DNA from: Thozetella sp. PMI_491
Lineage: Eukaryota > Ascomycota > Sordariomycetes > Chaetosphaeriales > Chaetosphaeriaceae
Length of the DNA stretch: 64,000 bases
Direction: 5' to 3'
NCBI GenBank assembly: GCA_021432635.1
Contig: MU270055.1
Span: 124,001 to 188,000 of the forward strand
The position numbers and the translations under genes are program-made. The notes beneath the pieces are model-generated. The model was not told the DNA's origin. It saw only the letters and a list, made by a program, of their open reading frames with translations, and ran no database searches. Below are positions 44,759 to 57,038 of this stretch, one piece after another; the stretch's first letter is position 1, and the number at the start of each line of letters is the position of its first letter.

Positions 44759-47430
44759 AGTTACGGAGTTTAGTCGGATGTCTGGTGTTGACTTTGACTA
44801 CCTAAACTTTCCAGTCCCAAGGATGCGGGAGCAATGGCAGTAATATACCTCCTGCCCGCTCCCTCGGCGTACCGAGACCAGGCGAGAGACCTCCTCATTG
44901 ATCTGCTTACTCTGCACTGCGGTTCGGCTGGCGTAGCGCAGGGAGACGGTGCTATATGTCTGGGCATTTGCAACCTCCTTCCCAAGGAAGCAGTTTGTGA
45001 TACACGAGGGAAGCTTGGCGCCATGGCGGCATGCGATTCCATGATTCGCCACGGCAGGACTACGCCGAATAGCTGGCCAGTCGGGCGCCTTGGCGAAGGG
45101 CCTATGGTGATTGGTCTGTGCTGCCCAGCCAAGTTATATGCGTGGCTAGACATTCCTAACGGTGAGCGATCCTACCTTGGTACGTGCGGCGTCTATATCA
45201 ACCTTCCTTTGTAGGGCAGCTCCCTTGTTAAGCCCCATACGGGCGATAGGTGGTGGAGCAGGAAGGATGGAGCAGGGTGCCGATTGGGCTTAGGTGACCT
45301 CTCCATTCAGCGCCCAGCCGACTTGGCCGCCCTTGGTCCCCCAGGAATAGGATGATAGAGCGCTGGCTTATATAACAAACAGTGCCTGGGTTAAGTTATA
45401 GGGTAGCTCAAATTATTATTTAGTATTCAGACCAGGGACGGGAGGCCGCTTCTCCAGTTTCTGTTAGATTGATATTCCTAGCCAAGTTATGCCAAGCCAA
45501 AGATGTGTCTGGACATCCAGACCTCGACACGCCAAGCATCAACCACCCCGGCGGGCCGAGGCCAAAAGCTGACAGGTTTGACTGCCTCGAAGACGAGTAA
45601 GCCCCGTTACCGCCAGCACTGTGTGCGGTGTTTAGGCGATCACGACGATTGGGGGTGCAATGGCAAGACAGAGTAGCTCCTCTTGGCACAAGGCCGATCG
45701 ATAAGCGCTTACTTGCCTGCCAAAACTGTTCTAATGCCATCTGTCATACTCCGTACCGCCGCACTACATAGCCTTGCTCGTCTCTAATAGGAGAAGCCAA
45801 TAAAGTTGATCATAATGTCCAGAAAAATGAGTAAGCATCAGGGCCATGGGTTGGTCGTACCGTCCTAACATGCCGATTGAGGAACAACCAATGCCACCGT
45901 ATATGGCAGCGTCTGCCCGGGGCAGCCAACTGCTCCGGTGCCCCGAGGATGATTATTTCAGCAGAAGCAGGAGTGACACAATCGGGGACTAGTGCGGTGT
46001 GTTCCTCATATGGCAGCTCAGAACATCGCCATGGGGAGGAATCCTTCCCTGGCAGCCAAGCCAGGAGATGCAGGCGGGGGGCTTGGCGGTGCGGCCGACG
46101 CCGTGGTGCCTAGGCCTCACCCCTACACTAAAGGGTATAATAGGTTCTCTACCACTAGGTACAGGCAAACTATTGTACGGAGATGTCTATAAGGGGCTAC
46201 GGTCGGTAAGTAGGAAGCTTTTTTGGGGCCCGTGAGAACTCGCCTCCCCCGCAAGCCTGTGGGCAGCGTTATCTATGTCAGGAAGCTATTATTGCATCGG
46301 CTCTTGCACAGTTCATCGGGGATAAACAGAAAATGTCTGAAAGGTGGGATAATCGAACAACAAGCAACTCCCCGAAACACAGTCGCGAGTAGCGACGGTG
46401 GCTTTCGTCGGCCATTTCAGCCTGCCTCTGTGCCGCCAATAGACAAGTCAAAGGAAGCAGGAACACATGCATTTCAAGATGGGTCAAAAACTCGAGTCGG
46501 ATGCTAGTCATTTCGATAGCATTGGACCGTCGGCCAACGAGGTATATTGCTGCTGCCACTAATGTGGCGCCGACAACCGCGCACATGCAACGAGCTATGT
46601 CCTTTGTCCAAACAATATGCGATAGATTGTTCTGCACTTCGCATCGGCCAGCCGCAGCGCTCGTTGCCACACATGATACCTCATGATCGACTCCGCTTGC
46701 GTCGATGGAGGTATTTACCCGGAGCACGGCCCCGAGCCAAGAACCCGGGTCTTTTCCGAACAATCGGCGAAAAGAGAAAGCTCCTAGCCGCGATCTACCA
46801 CTGTCTTACAGCTTCTTGATACTCGGGCAGCCGACCTCGGGGGTTTTACCATCCACCGGGAGCCATTCCAAATGAGAAAGAAGGGCTGGACCCTTCCATA
46901 CTCCCGAAGACGAGCCACACTTGCCCGGGTCTCCTAGCCTGCCAAGTGGCTCCTAAGATCTGGGGAAATCCTGGGGCTCTCATCAAATCTAGATTGCACA
47001 ATCTACCACCGGCCCAAAATAGGACCAGGATCGCACGGCAGGCACGGTGATCTCATCATACCCTTAAAAGCTTTCGCCGTAACTCCCAAGGACCCTGCAC
47101 CGACAAATTGAGCTGACTGACGAGAGTTCAAGCTCGAAAGTGAGGACACTGGAGGCTAAAATGCTTGTAAGACCCAGATGCCCAATCGCTATGAGCTCTC
47201 CTGGTATGTCCCCACACAGGCAATCCTTTCAGCTGCCTGAAGCACTATGGGGGACGCCACCAGGTTGAGCAACCTCAGTCGCCGAGTACGAGGTGGCAGG
47301 ACGAATACGATGGGGATAGGCCTGCTACGTTGCAATACAAATATGACACCCCTCCCTCGAAGTGAAGAAACGCGCGGGGATGAGTTTCGCCTCAGACGTC
47401 AAATCGTGAATAGCCGCGAACACCACAAAC
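44759..47430. other. Intergenic, mostly unassigned
   Basis: Promoter of the precursor gene on the left, then 2 kb with no confident gene. A minus-strand frame at 46278-46763 contains a hydrophobic helix (CMCAVVGATLVAAAIYLV) and a cysteine-containing start but lacks an ATG and a signal peptide. It may be a relic of a secreted protein or chance. Confidence 0.5.
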
Positions 47431-48130
47431 ATGAGACAGGCCGCCATCGTTTCCTTGCTCACTCTAGCCCTTGCGGTGCAAGGGGTCCCAGTAGAAGATG
47501 CCAAGTGAGCACTCCGCGCCCCGGATTCAAAATATATTGGGAATAAAGTCTAACCTGCCGTGATAGCACCACTGCGGACTCCACCAAGCGCTACAAGATC
47601 GAGTGGTGCAAGGCTGAGGGCTACGGAAGCTGCAAGAAGTACGAGGATCTACGTGTGAACGAATGCTGTCCGTCCCGTCACATACCCCCCCACCCCGCCA
47701 AGTTGTAATCTCTCGCGTGCTGACTGCAATTGGCCAGTCAACCTCGACGGTACTTACAATAACAACTGTGCCTCGGTTCGCCATGACAAAGACGTCACCT
47801 GCTACTATTACAAGTGCGTAGGCCCCGCCAAGATCAGATGCTCACAACAGACTGTATACTAAACCGCATGGCATCGATAGGCATGACGGCTGCAGCGGGC
47901 GGTACATGACGGCTTCTGATAACTACAGGGCTCTACCGGAGCGATGGGAGAACCAAATTAGCTCCTGGCAGTGCACCACCAGCGATGCATCCAGCACGGC
48001 CCCTCCCGGGGAGCCGGAGAGTGACGACGACAAGAATCGCGGTCGTCCGGGGGACAGAGATCGTAGCGAGGGGGAGAGGGACAGGGACCGGGATCGGGAC
48101 CGGGACCGTCATCATGATCGCCGCGTATAG
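47431..48130 (+). CDS. Small cysteine-rich secreted protein
   Basis: Four exons (47431-47504, 47567-47667, 47738-47813, 47881-48130) give 166 residues. Signal peptide MRQAAIVSLLTLALAVQG, then a possible Kex2 site (DSTKRYK). The cysteine pattern is EWCKAEGYGSCKKYEDL, VNECFNLDGTYNNNCASV, VTCYYYKHDGC and ISSWQC, seven cysteines in all. The YxxSxR/FNLxxxYNN type of pattern resembles small secreted fungal proteins with a beta/gamma-crystallin-like or inhibitor fold. The C-terminus has an acidic then Arg/Asp repeat tail (ERDRDRDRDRDRHHDRRV). Exon 2 uses a GTCCGT donor, chosen because it joins C|FNL in frame. Likely extracellular, effector-like; host role is inference. Confidence 0.8.
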
Positions 48131-48424
48131 GTGATTTTGGTGCAACGTAGGGGACAGAATTGCTGAAAAAGGTCCATTGAAGTTAAATGTGCTCCGGATA
48201 GCCAGTCTAGAATGCCCATATTGCCGATCTTGCATACGAAAATTGATTGGAAATTGAATTACGGCGTACCGTACGTGTCCTATCCGCCAAAACCCAACAC
48301 ATGCCTGTAATGTACATTGCCGTTGAATTCAGATTCAGGCAGTTCGCGTGAATAGCAACGCTTCGACTGCAGGTGATGGCCGACATCTTATTTTTTCTTT
48401 CCTCTGTACCTTCTTTTGTGTCTG

Positions 48425-49873
48425 TTACATCGCAGTCACCGGCATTGTTGCGGCAGATGCCGCCAGTTCCTTAGCTGCCTCTTCTTGTTCCCTTGCGTCC
48501 TTTGCGGCGTCCTTTGCTGCTTTGAACAGGCCCTTCATGGTGTCTCGCATCTTCGGATCCTGGATGGTGTCCCCAATCTGCTCCTCGACTTCTTCCGGCA
48601 CCTCTTGCATGCCACGCCCAATCATGTCGAAGTGCTTGCCGAAGAAACCAAGGAGACTATCTGCCATCATGTTCTCCCCTGGCAAGTACCCCTCATAGTC
48701 CTCGTCATCGCCGTCCGGGCCGTCCGTCAGCGCCTCTCCAAAGGGGTCCGGGGTGCCTGCGCTCCCAGGAGTTCCCACGAACCACGAGGCCAAGCCTCGG
48801 ACCCGGTCGTATAAGAACACGCTTATGTTTGAGACGATTACCGCGAACAAGAACGTCATGTCGTCAACAGCGCCTGCTACTGTCTCTACCCAAGACTGGC
48901 TCTCTTCGGACCAGCTAACGTAACGCGGCAGCCGGTCTTTCAGTTTGAATAGTCGCCCGAGGGTATTCCTGTACTGCCTCGTTAGGGTGTCTAGGTAGTC
49001 GTCGAAGCGTCGAAAGTATTGCGTCAGCACAAAGTAGTCGTCGACAATCTCCATGTCATACGCCCCACTGGTGATGGCATGGAGCTGGTCGAAGGGGTAC
49101 GGAAACGCACCCGGGGCCGGCGTCCAGTCCTCAAGCGGTAGCTCCACGACCTTGACAGTCACGGCGTACATCCCGCCGGGGGCAGAGAGTGCGTCTTCGT
49201 CGACTGTGAAGTGAACAAGGGACGGCGCCTTAACGGCCCAAATGTTGCACAGAAATTCCGACGCGAGGCAGTCGACGTAATAGAACTCAGCTCCGTTAGG
49301 CAGCGGACGGGCGGCATGGTGCTGGAGCAGCTCCACAAAGGCAGCGTCGAAAGGCTTCCAGTTCGGGGAGGGAAACCAGGTGACGTATACCCATTTGCTC
49401 ATGAGCCTTGCGCCTTGCTTGTCGGTCGGGGTCCGCTGCCTCGCGCCAAAGCCCCGGCCCGGAATATAGGGGCGGGACCACCACAGGCCGTCCAGGCTAG
49501 CGTGGCCGTCGATCGGGGCGTCGTTCTCGACGAGGCTGGGATCCTTGCGCAAGCCCATCTTGGAATACCAATTGGCGGTCCGCAGTTTGGTTGCGTCGTA
49601 AAACGGGCCCGTGTTCACGTCGAAGATGGAGGGGGCACCGGGCACATTGAAGTACGACATGCTGGCATCTGACTCGAGCTCTCGGATGTACGCCGCCGTG
49701 TTCTCCGGCACGAGTGCATTGCGCTGGTAGGTGAAGAGGACGCCGCTGATGGCGCCCGTGAGAAACGGCAGCAGGGTGACGGGCATGGAGAGGAGGCATG
49801 TATAAAACACCAGCTTGCGCACGCCGCGCCGCAATCTCGCCCACCGCGAGCGGGGCGGCTTCTGGTCGGGCAT
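48425..49873 (-). CDS. Membrane protein of unknown function, 482 aa
   Basis: Single exon from the ATG at 49873 (MPDQKPPRSRWARLRRGVRK). A basic N-terminus precedes one TM helix (VFYTCLLSMPVTLLPFLTGA), so the N-end is probably cytosolic. The luminal or outer domain includes WVYVTWFPSPNWKPFDAAF and EFYYVDCLASEFLCNIW, which weakly recall a thioredoxin-like layout without a CxxC pair. A second hydrophobic segment (MTFLFAVIVSNISVFLY) lies near residue 350. The C-terminus is acidic (DGPDGDDEDYEGY) and then amphipathic (MKGLFKAAKDAAKDAREQEEAA). I do not recognise the family. Start choice is supported by the basic-to-TM transition. Confidence 0.8.
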   Translation of the reverse strand: MPDQKPPRSRWARLRRGVRKLVFYTCLLSMPVTLLPFLTGAISGVLFTYQRNALVPENTAAYIRELESDASMSYFNVPGAPSIFDVNTGPFYDATKLRTANWYSKMGLRKDPSLVENDAPIDGHASLDGLWWSRPYIPGRGFGARQRTPTDKQGARLMSKWVYVTWFPSPNWKPFDAAFVELLQHHAARPLPNGAEFYYVDCLASEFLCNIWAVKAPSLVHFTVDEDALSAPGGMYAVTVKVVELPLEDWTPAPGAFPYPFDQLHAITSGAYDMEIVDDYFVLTQYFRRFDDYLDTLTRQYRNTLGRLFKLKDRLPRYVSWSEESQSWVETVAGAVDDMTFLFAVIVSNISVFLYDRVRGLASWFVGTPGSAGTPDPFGEALTDGPDGDDEDYEGYLPGENMMADSLLGFFGKHFDMIGRGMQEVPEEVEEQIGDTIQDPKMRDTMKGLFKAAKDAAKDAREQEEAAKELAASAATMPVTAM

Positions 49874-50846
49874 TCTGACAGCGGGTCACAGCTGGATGGG
49901 GACAGTCGTGTTCTGGCTTGCAGCGGTGTTTCCGCTGCTGACCGCGATGTTTTGGGCGGTCGTGCCGGTGGCGAACATGTGGAAAAAGCTCAACCGGACA
50001 TTGCTCGTTTAGCTCCCGAAACCCCCTGAGCAGGGATGCCTGGGGCACTAACTGCCAAGTTCTGCGAGCATAGCTCAGGGGGGTTATATCCAATGCTTGC
50101 CTAACATAGCTAGGGCATCGACTTGGAGCATAGGCGGGGCATTGTAAATAACATACAACTAGCTGCGCTTTTGGAACGACTGGCGCGCCGCCTTCGTCAT
50201 GAATGAGGACTGACGCGCTTTAGAGCCGCCCTAGCTTGGCCTGAATGGATTGGAGGGTTTTTGGGTCAGATTGGCAGCTTCCAGCCAGGTGAAGAAGTTG
50301 CGCAGAAACTGGACGCATGGATGGTTAACAAGTACTCTGCATAACTAGAAACATTGATAATCGATGATAAGAAGCAGAAAAAAAAAAGCACGGGGCGCGG
50401 TAAGGCATTCCCACCCTTTAGCGGCGGCCGCCATTCGACTGCTCGCAACTACAGACGTTGGGCCTGATGGTAGGACGCCGAAAACCGCTCGACGCAGGGT
50501 TGTTCTTCGTCTCGGTGCCAAGTATGACTCCGACGCGTAGGCAGCCAGTGGGACAGAGCAAGGGAGTAGCTGGTTCATTGGTAGCAGCGGCCAATCTCAG
50601 GGCGTGGATGGGCGAAAGCTCCGCAAGGGGCTACCCCGGACTAGGCAGGTTGGATCGTGCTCGACGGTTTATCAATCTGATTAGATCTTTATTTCCGATT
50701 AGCCGACGCCCGAAGTCGGCTCGTAGGTTGACCGAGTTTCGTATAAGACAGCACCTCGGAGCGCCTCGGTTCTCGCAAGTGGCTCTGGTCGACAGGCTTT
50801 TATTGGATGTTTTATTTTTCATCTTTGCACACCCCAACCCACCAAC
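49874..50846. other. Divergent promoter region, no gene
   Basis: Between the membrane-protein gene (minus) and the MFS transporter gene (plus). No further gene was recognised; promoters of both are expected here. Confidence 0.55.
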
Positions 50847-52449
50847 ATGTCTTCTGCCGTACCGGCGCAGCCAGACAACGCCCAAGATGCGGCACCCTCT
50901 CGTGAGATGGACATCGAGCTAGCCCCTGTGGCCCCCCAGACGCAAGATGCTGTCGCGGCGGTCAAGAAGGACGATCCGTACCTTGTAGCCTTCGCGGATA
51001 CGGACTCGGATAATCCTCTCAACTGGCCCACCGGCCGCAAGTGGGCAGTGACGGACGTGCTGTCCGCCACGGGGTTCAACCGCATCATGGTCTCCACCAT
51101 CATGGCGCCGGCCCTCAATCTCATCTCCCAGGAGCTCAACATGAGCTCGACCGAGTCGGTCATGGCCCTTTCCATCTACCTTCTGGCCGCTGCGTTCGGA
51201 CCGCTGGTCATTGGCCCGCTGTCCGAGGTCTACGGCCGCAAGCGCATCCTCCACGCATCCAATCTGTGGTTCCTGGTCTGGAACATCGCCTGCGGCTTCG
51301 CCACGACCAAGGAGCTACTGATCGCCGGGCGTTTCCTCGCTGGTTTTGGGGCCAGTGCCATCTACGCCCTCGCCGGCGGCGTGCTCGGCGACATGTGGCG
51401 CCCCGAGCAGCGCGGCCGGTCGCTCGGCATTTACCTGTTGATTCCGGTGCTTGGCGCCGCTGTCGGTAAGTCGCTCCCACCTCGTATAAGCCAGGAGTGT
51501 TGTTTTCTCATGCGCTTGTGCAGGTCCCATCATCGGTGGCTTCATGGCTGCACGAACCACGTGGCGGTGGATGTTTTGGGCCACGTCCATCTTCCAAGCC
51601 GTCATGATTCTTGTGTCGTTCACGACCTTCCGCGAGACATACGCGCCGTACATCCTGCAGCGGAGGGCGGAGCAGCTCAGGTGCGAGACTGGAGACGAGC
51701 GTTACCAGACGGCGCTGGACCGCCTTCAAGCGGCTCATCCTGGATCTGCCACTGTGGCCGCCATTCTTACCAAGGCGCTCACCCGGCCCCTCCGCCTCCT
51801 GGCTTTCCATCCCATCATCCAGGTATCCGCCATCATCTCTGCGTTCGACTACGGCCTTCTCTACATCGTCCTGTCGAGTTTCGCCGAGGTCTGGACGAAG
51901 AAGTACGGCGAATCTACCGAGATGAGTGGACTGCACTACCTCGCAATCGCGATCGGCGAGATGGCCGGCTCGCAGCTCGGCGGGAAGGTGATGGATTACA
52001 TGTACGCGCGCCTGCGGGCAAAGTCGCCCAATGGAGGCGAGATTGCCCCTGAATCACGGATCCCACTCAGCTTTCCTATGGCCACCATCGGCTTCCTCGG
52101 TCTGTTTATATACGGCTGGTCGGCTGAGTACCGCGTCCACTGGGCCGTGGTGGATCTGGGCATCTTTATCAACATGTTTGGGCTGCAGATGGTGGGCATG
52201 CCGCTGCAGGCATATGTCATGGATACCTACGCAGAGCACGCGAGCAGTGCCCTGGCCGCCTCCCAGTTCCTGCGGAGCCTGGCCGCCTTCCTCTTCCCCC
52301 TCTTCGCCCCCACCATGTACGATGCGCTGGGCTATGGCTGGGGCAACACGACACTGGCCTTTGCTGGCCTTCTGATTGCGGTTCCTGCCCCGCTGTTCCT
52401 ATGGAAATTCGGGTCCAAGCTGAGGGCAAGGGCCATCTCCACCTACTGA
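50847..52449 (+). CDS. MFS drug:H+ antiporter-type transporter (DHA1)
   Basis: Two exons (50847-51465, 51524-52449), 514 residues. The cytosolic N-terminus ends with DNPLNWPTGRKW, a hallmark of fungal DHA1 transporters. Twelve hydrophobic helices are expected. The MFS loop motif appears as GPLSEVYGRKRI, and the antiporter motif region as GRFLAGFGASAIYALAGG. The junction is phase-consistent: AAV|GPIIGGFMAARTTWRW, the motif-C-like region with DHA1 GPxxGG. Then FYIR-type loop sequence ends in TFRETYAPYILQRRAEQLR. The protein exports drugs or metabolites, or takes up small molecules, in exchange for protons at the plasma membrane. The neighbouring SDR, oxygenase and SnoaL genes suggest it serves that cluster. 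Confidence 0.92.
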
Positions 52450-53173
52450 GTGTGCTCGGGAGGGACATGGAGCAACCCAGTACGACGTCTCTCTACGCGC
52501 CTGTCGGGGGTTCCACGGTGTGCTGTAAGACAAAGATTAATTAGGGCGAAATATTATTCGTGCGGGGGTTAAGTATAAAGCCGAGCCAGATGTGCGAGTA
52601 CATAGCTGGGATTGGGGCTCTGTAACTACTCTAATGGCCTATTCCGCATCGCCACAACACCTGCAGTAGCGCGGGACTCTTTCGATCCAGTATACCTTAG
52701 TTGTCTATGCCTAGGTAGGTATACAATGTGGTCCCGCATTTGTTGATCAACTATTGGTGAGTGCTCGCTACAGAGCACTTCGAGTGGGACCGCGGACGCT
52801 GCCGCGCCGTCAGATCCGGACGGAGATTACGGACTACCTCTGCTGCTTCCCGCTGCCGGGAATCCCCAAACGAAAAAGGTGGAGCTAGATAACATAGGGA
52901 TTGGCTGAAAAGCTTCCGGTCCGGCTGCGGGGGGCATGGACCTGTTTATACCGATTGCTGTGGCGTCCAAAGTTAGTGGGCAAAGTAAACGAGGCCGGCC
53001 GTCCCGGACCCGCGGACAGGTGGGGAACACCTTCAGCCAAATCCTTATCCTTCCCATAGGCCGCACCCGGAGATCAACATCAACCACAGCACCAAGAAAA
53101 GGCGGATACAGAGATTTGGCACTTGTATCCTTCCATTAGAAGCGGTTCCCGCCAAGACAAAAACATAAACACC
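52450..53173. other. Promoter region of the SDR gene
   Basis: About 720 bp. TATA-like GACCTGTTTATACCG at about 52938 lies roughly 235 bp before the ATG. No gene. Confidence 0.5.
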
Positions 53174-54192
53174 ATGGCTGCGCATATCGAAGCAGGCTCG
53201 CTCTTTCGGGTCGACGGGATGGTGGCCGTTATCACCGGAGGCGGCAGCGGTGAGTGGAGGAGCAATCGGTGTGCTCACGCATGAAATCACCGACTGACGG
53301 CCACCATAGGCATCGGCCTCATCATGGCCAAGGCGCTTGCGAACCACGGGGCGAGCAAGGTGTACATCCTGGGCCGCCGCATGGACGTGCTCGAATCCGC
53401 CGCCCAGCAGCACTCCGCCCTGGTGCCCATTCAATGCGACGTGACGTCAAAGGAGTCGCTCCAGGCGGCGGTCGACAAGATTACGGCCGAGGCCGGCTTC
53501 GTCAACCTGGTAGTGGCCAACTCGGGCGCCATCGGGACACCGAACGGCTTCGACCCGACCAAGTCGATCAAGGAGGTGCGGGAGCAGCTGTTCACCAATC
53601 ACTCGGTCGAGGACTTCACAAGCGCCTTCCAGATCAACGTGGCTGGTGTCCTCTTCACCATCGGCGCCTTTCTCGAGCTCTTGGATGAGGGCAACAAGAA
53701 GGCCCTGGACGGCGGATTCGGCGCGCCTGACAAGCCGGGCAGCAAGGTACTGTCGGTGCAGAGCCAGGTCATTATCACCAGCAGCATTGCTGCGTTTAGC
53801 CGTATGCACATTTCGACACCGGCATACGGCGGCAGCAAGGCCGCCGTCATGTGGCTGATGAAGAACGCCGCCACCAACCTAGCCCCCTACGGCATCCGTG
53901 TCAATGCCTTGGCACCCGGGCGTAAGTGACCTGTCTTTCCACGTACTTGTGGCTACCTCCTGACTTCAAGGCAGTGTTCCCGTCGGAGCTCGCGGCCGGC
54001 CTCATAGCGACCCGGAAGCCTGAGGAGGAGGGCTATGATGACCCAAAGTTCATCCCGGCGCGCAAGTTCGGTGGTGACGAGGAGATGACCGGCACCCTGC
54101 TATACTTGGTGAGCCGAGCGGGAGCCTACTGCAACGGGACCCATCTCTTGATGGACGGTGGAAGAGGAGCTGTGATGAAAACAAGTTACTAG
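53174..54192 (+). CDS. Short-chain dehydrogenase/reductase
   Basis: Three exons (53174-53249, 53310-53921, 53975-54192), 301 residues. The classical SDR motifs are all present: the cofactor loop TGGGSGIG completed across intron 1, the VANSGAIG region in place of NNAG, SSIAAF with the catalytic Ser, and YGGSK carrying the catalytic Tyr and Lys. The C-terminal end has the substrate loop (LFPSELAAGLIATRKPEEEG) and the late signature NGTHLLMDGGRGAV. NAD(P)-dependent oxidoreduction of an alcohol or ketone in the cytosol is expected. It ends toward the carotenoid-oxygenase gene. A joint role in processing an oxygenase product, such as an aldehyde, is plausible (inference). Confidence 0.94.
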
Positions 54193-54629
54193 GCTCACTC
54201 AGACGAGCTTAGAGAGTCCGTCAGCCCTGATCGGGTGTTCAATATATGGTTAATTAAGCTCCTTGAAGAGCACATTCAACACCTTGTGGCGCCTAGCCCG
54301 AAGTGTGCCTTAGACAGTGCTCGTTCTAAGGCTGGTAATTACCACGTACGCCCATAGAATGTCGATTGATGCCAAGATTATAACATCAGATACGCCAGTG
54401 AGCCAACTAATCAAGATTCAATTAGCTACACAACACACATACCCAATCGTGTAACTATTTTGGTTATAGAGCACAGTCTTTTACTTATAAGGCAGATTAT
54501 GTTTCTCCAGGGCTTTCACCAAAATCTACAATTCAATGGGCCGGATCATGATGCATCTAAAAGCCAACACGGCGTAATAATCAATACTAGCTTTCATATA
54601 CAATCTCTAGGATCTGCAATAACTAGCAT
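54193..54629. other. Short spacer between converging genes
   Basis: 3' ends of the SDR and oxygenase genes meet here; AT-richer sequence, no gene. Confidence 0.6.
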
Positions 54630-56431
54630 CTACGCGCCGTTTCCAATCTCGTTCGCGAAGAACAGCTTCTGCCACGGCAACATCTCCTTTGCCACTTGCA
54701 CCGGCCCAATATCGCCATTCGCGTCGCGCCGCTTCTTCCATGCGTCGATGTCTCGGTGGTCGACGAAGTTGCCATGCAACCCGAGCTTCAGCTTTAGCGG
54801 GAGATGGATGACGGCAAGCGGGCCCTTCGAGAGGTTCTGGGCGTCGAATATGACGACATCGTTGCGGAGGACGTCGAGGTGGTTCAGGAGCGCGATCAGG
54901 TAGCCCTCACCCTCGCCGCCCCCGTCTTTCGGGATGAAGCTGGGCTCCTGGAACGTCATGGTCGGCCCGGCAAAGTAGACGTCTTCCAGCCCGAACTTGC
55001 CGTTGATCGGCTCTGTGGCGCCGTTTTCTGCCCCATTGGCGCCGTTCGTCGCCTGGTCGTGGACGTGCTCGTCGGACCAGACGTAGTGGCCCAGTGAGTT
55101 GAAGAGTCCGCCGGCGGGCGAGCCGCACTTTTGGAAGTCGTACGGCTTCGTAGGGTCGACCACGGCTTGCCAGAAGTGCTTGTACGGCTTGGTCACGAAT
55201 CGGTCATCGATACGGGAGAACTCGCCGTTGGTGGACCAGACGAGGGACGGCTTGATCCTGGTGTTGGTCTTCGCCTTCGGGTCCAAAATCCAGCGCATTG
55301 TCGGGCTACTCAGCTTGTTGCGCTTGGAGAGCTCTCCGTCCTGGAGGCCGTCCGGCGGGAAGAAGAAGAATACGTTTCCGTCGGCTACCGTGAGATCAAA
55401 GGCGACTTCTCCTGACGGGAGCTCGTAGCAGCCCGCGACGTGACCGTGGAACGCTATTCGAGATTGTTAGTAAGACATCGACAAGCTAAATTTTTTTAAG
55501 AGAGGATGGGGGGGTACCAACCATTGTCAGCCCTGAACCAGATAATATCCTCCGGCTTCCCGCCTCGCCGTGGTACGAGCCCATACCACTGGTCCTCGTT
55601 TGGATCCCACGCAAACTTGTTCCCGCCGCTCTTCATCCGGTCTAGGGACATCTTGAGCGGCGTGAGGGGCAGAACCATGTAGTTCTTGGAGATGCCGCAG
55701 TCGTGGATCATGCCAGCGAACGGGGCCTTGTACCATGCTTCTTCTGTCTTGACGCCGTCGGCGTTGATGGTCCAGACCACGAGGTCGACCGAGCAGTCGG
55801 CACCATTCCCGCCCGCCTCATACGCGAAGCACAGCATCTCGCCCGTATCGGGGTCGAACTTGGGGTGCGCCGTGAAGGTAGGCACGAGAATCTGGCCCTC
55901 AAAGTCGTAGCGCCCGATGGTCTCCAGCGTGGTGGGATCCATGGCGAACGGTGGCCCGTCCTCCTTGCTAGCAAGCAGCATCCCCCGCCAGAACGTGATG
56001 TTGGTGTTGGAAGCAGTCCGGATGACACCCTTGACGCTCTCATTGTCCGTGTACGGATTCCGATAGCGGCCGAACAGCGCCCCCCGGGCAGCCGTCTCGG
56101 CCTTGTACCTGTCGGTTTGCACGTAGCGCTGCTTGAAGTCGGCATGGCCGTTGGCGATTCTTATGGCCGTGACGGCTCCGTCGCCATTGAAGTGGATGTC
56201 ATCCTCATACACAGGCGGGAACCTGGCGTCTGGGTGGATGCGGAAGAAGGTGCCATTGATATCCTCGGGGATAGTGCCAGTGAATTCGAGATCGAATACA
56301 TCACCCTCAAACCGTGAGGGCTTGTTCATGCCGCGAAACACATCGGTTTCGGGGTATTTCACCTGGGCGCCCGTCTTCTTGCCATTGGTGTACTGGGCGA
56401 TCGCAGGCGCGATATCGAAGATGTGGGCCAT
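54630..56431 (-). CDS. Carotenoid cleavage oxygenase (lignostilbene dioxygenase-like)
   Basis: Two exons (54630-55453, 55522-56431), 577 residues from the ATG at 56431 ([16 protein letters not shown]). Family landmarks are [65 protein letters not shown] (first Fe-His), [16 protein letters not shown] (second), [12 protein letters not shown] across the junction (third), and [11 protein letters not shown] near the C-terminus (fourth). Four His ligands on a seven-bladed propeller hold a non-haem Fe(II), cleaving conjugated double bonds with O2. This sequence type includes fungal stilbene- and isoeugenol-cleaving enzymes as well as apocarotenoid oxygenases; which substrate is used here cannot be told. 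It sits with the SDR, SnoaL-like and MFS genes. Confidence 0.93.
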
Positions 56432-57038
56432 GGTTCCTGCTGGACGAGGGGATGTGCGCTTGCTTCTCAGCCCAGTCCTAGCTCGAAGCAGACTGTGGTG
56501 CGAGAGGCCAATTTTTACCTGTGTGCCTCGTATTCATATGATAATCCGTGGGCAAGATAGCCCGGGGCCTTCCACATCCCGAAGTGCCGTCGTCGCTCTT
56601 TACCACTTGTTCACAATGGGCCCACCGTCACGCGTGGCCAACGAGGGCAGAGGCAGGGGAGGGTCTGCGGCACATGGGCATGGCGGCTGGCTCATCTAGG
56701 GTGCGTCTAGCATGGTCTGCTATTACCTATCCGGCTCGCTAAATTGGTGCATGTGTCCAACCCCGGATAAGTGGATGCGGGGATAGCGTGTGGGACGTGG
56801 AGGGGGAGAATCTCCAACTCGTCGGCAGTCGCTTGAGTGCTTGGCAGCGTCGGATGAAATTTGGGAACTTGGAGAGCCCCCGAATGGGAGGGAAATTCGA
56901 TCCCTCCAGTGGAAAATCTACGACTTCACAGCATTGAGAGCTACACGTGATATGGGGTTTGTATTTGTGGATTCACTGATGCTATCTCCTCGTATAAGCA
57001 GCGAGCTTGCACGCCTCGCCATAGTGGCTTACACCTTT
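56432..57038. other. Spacer between oxygenase and SnoaL genes
   Basis: About 600 bp, promoter of the oxygenase and 3' end of the SnoaL-like gene. No gene recognised. Confidence 0.55.

Noticed and set aside
44834-45214. Plus-strand frame upstream of the repeat precursor
   Set aside because: No motif, no signal peptide; lies in the likely promoter of the precursor gene.
46278-46763. Minus-strand frame of about 160 codons with a hydrophobic helix
   Set aside because: It starts only at TTG, has no signal peptide, and I found no splice-linked upstream exon; kept only as a remark in the intergenic entry.
48425-49873. Thioredoxin-like function for the membrane protein
   Set aside because: WFPSPNW resembles the loop before the thioredoxin active site, but no CxxC or CxxS is present.
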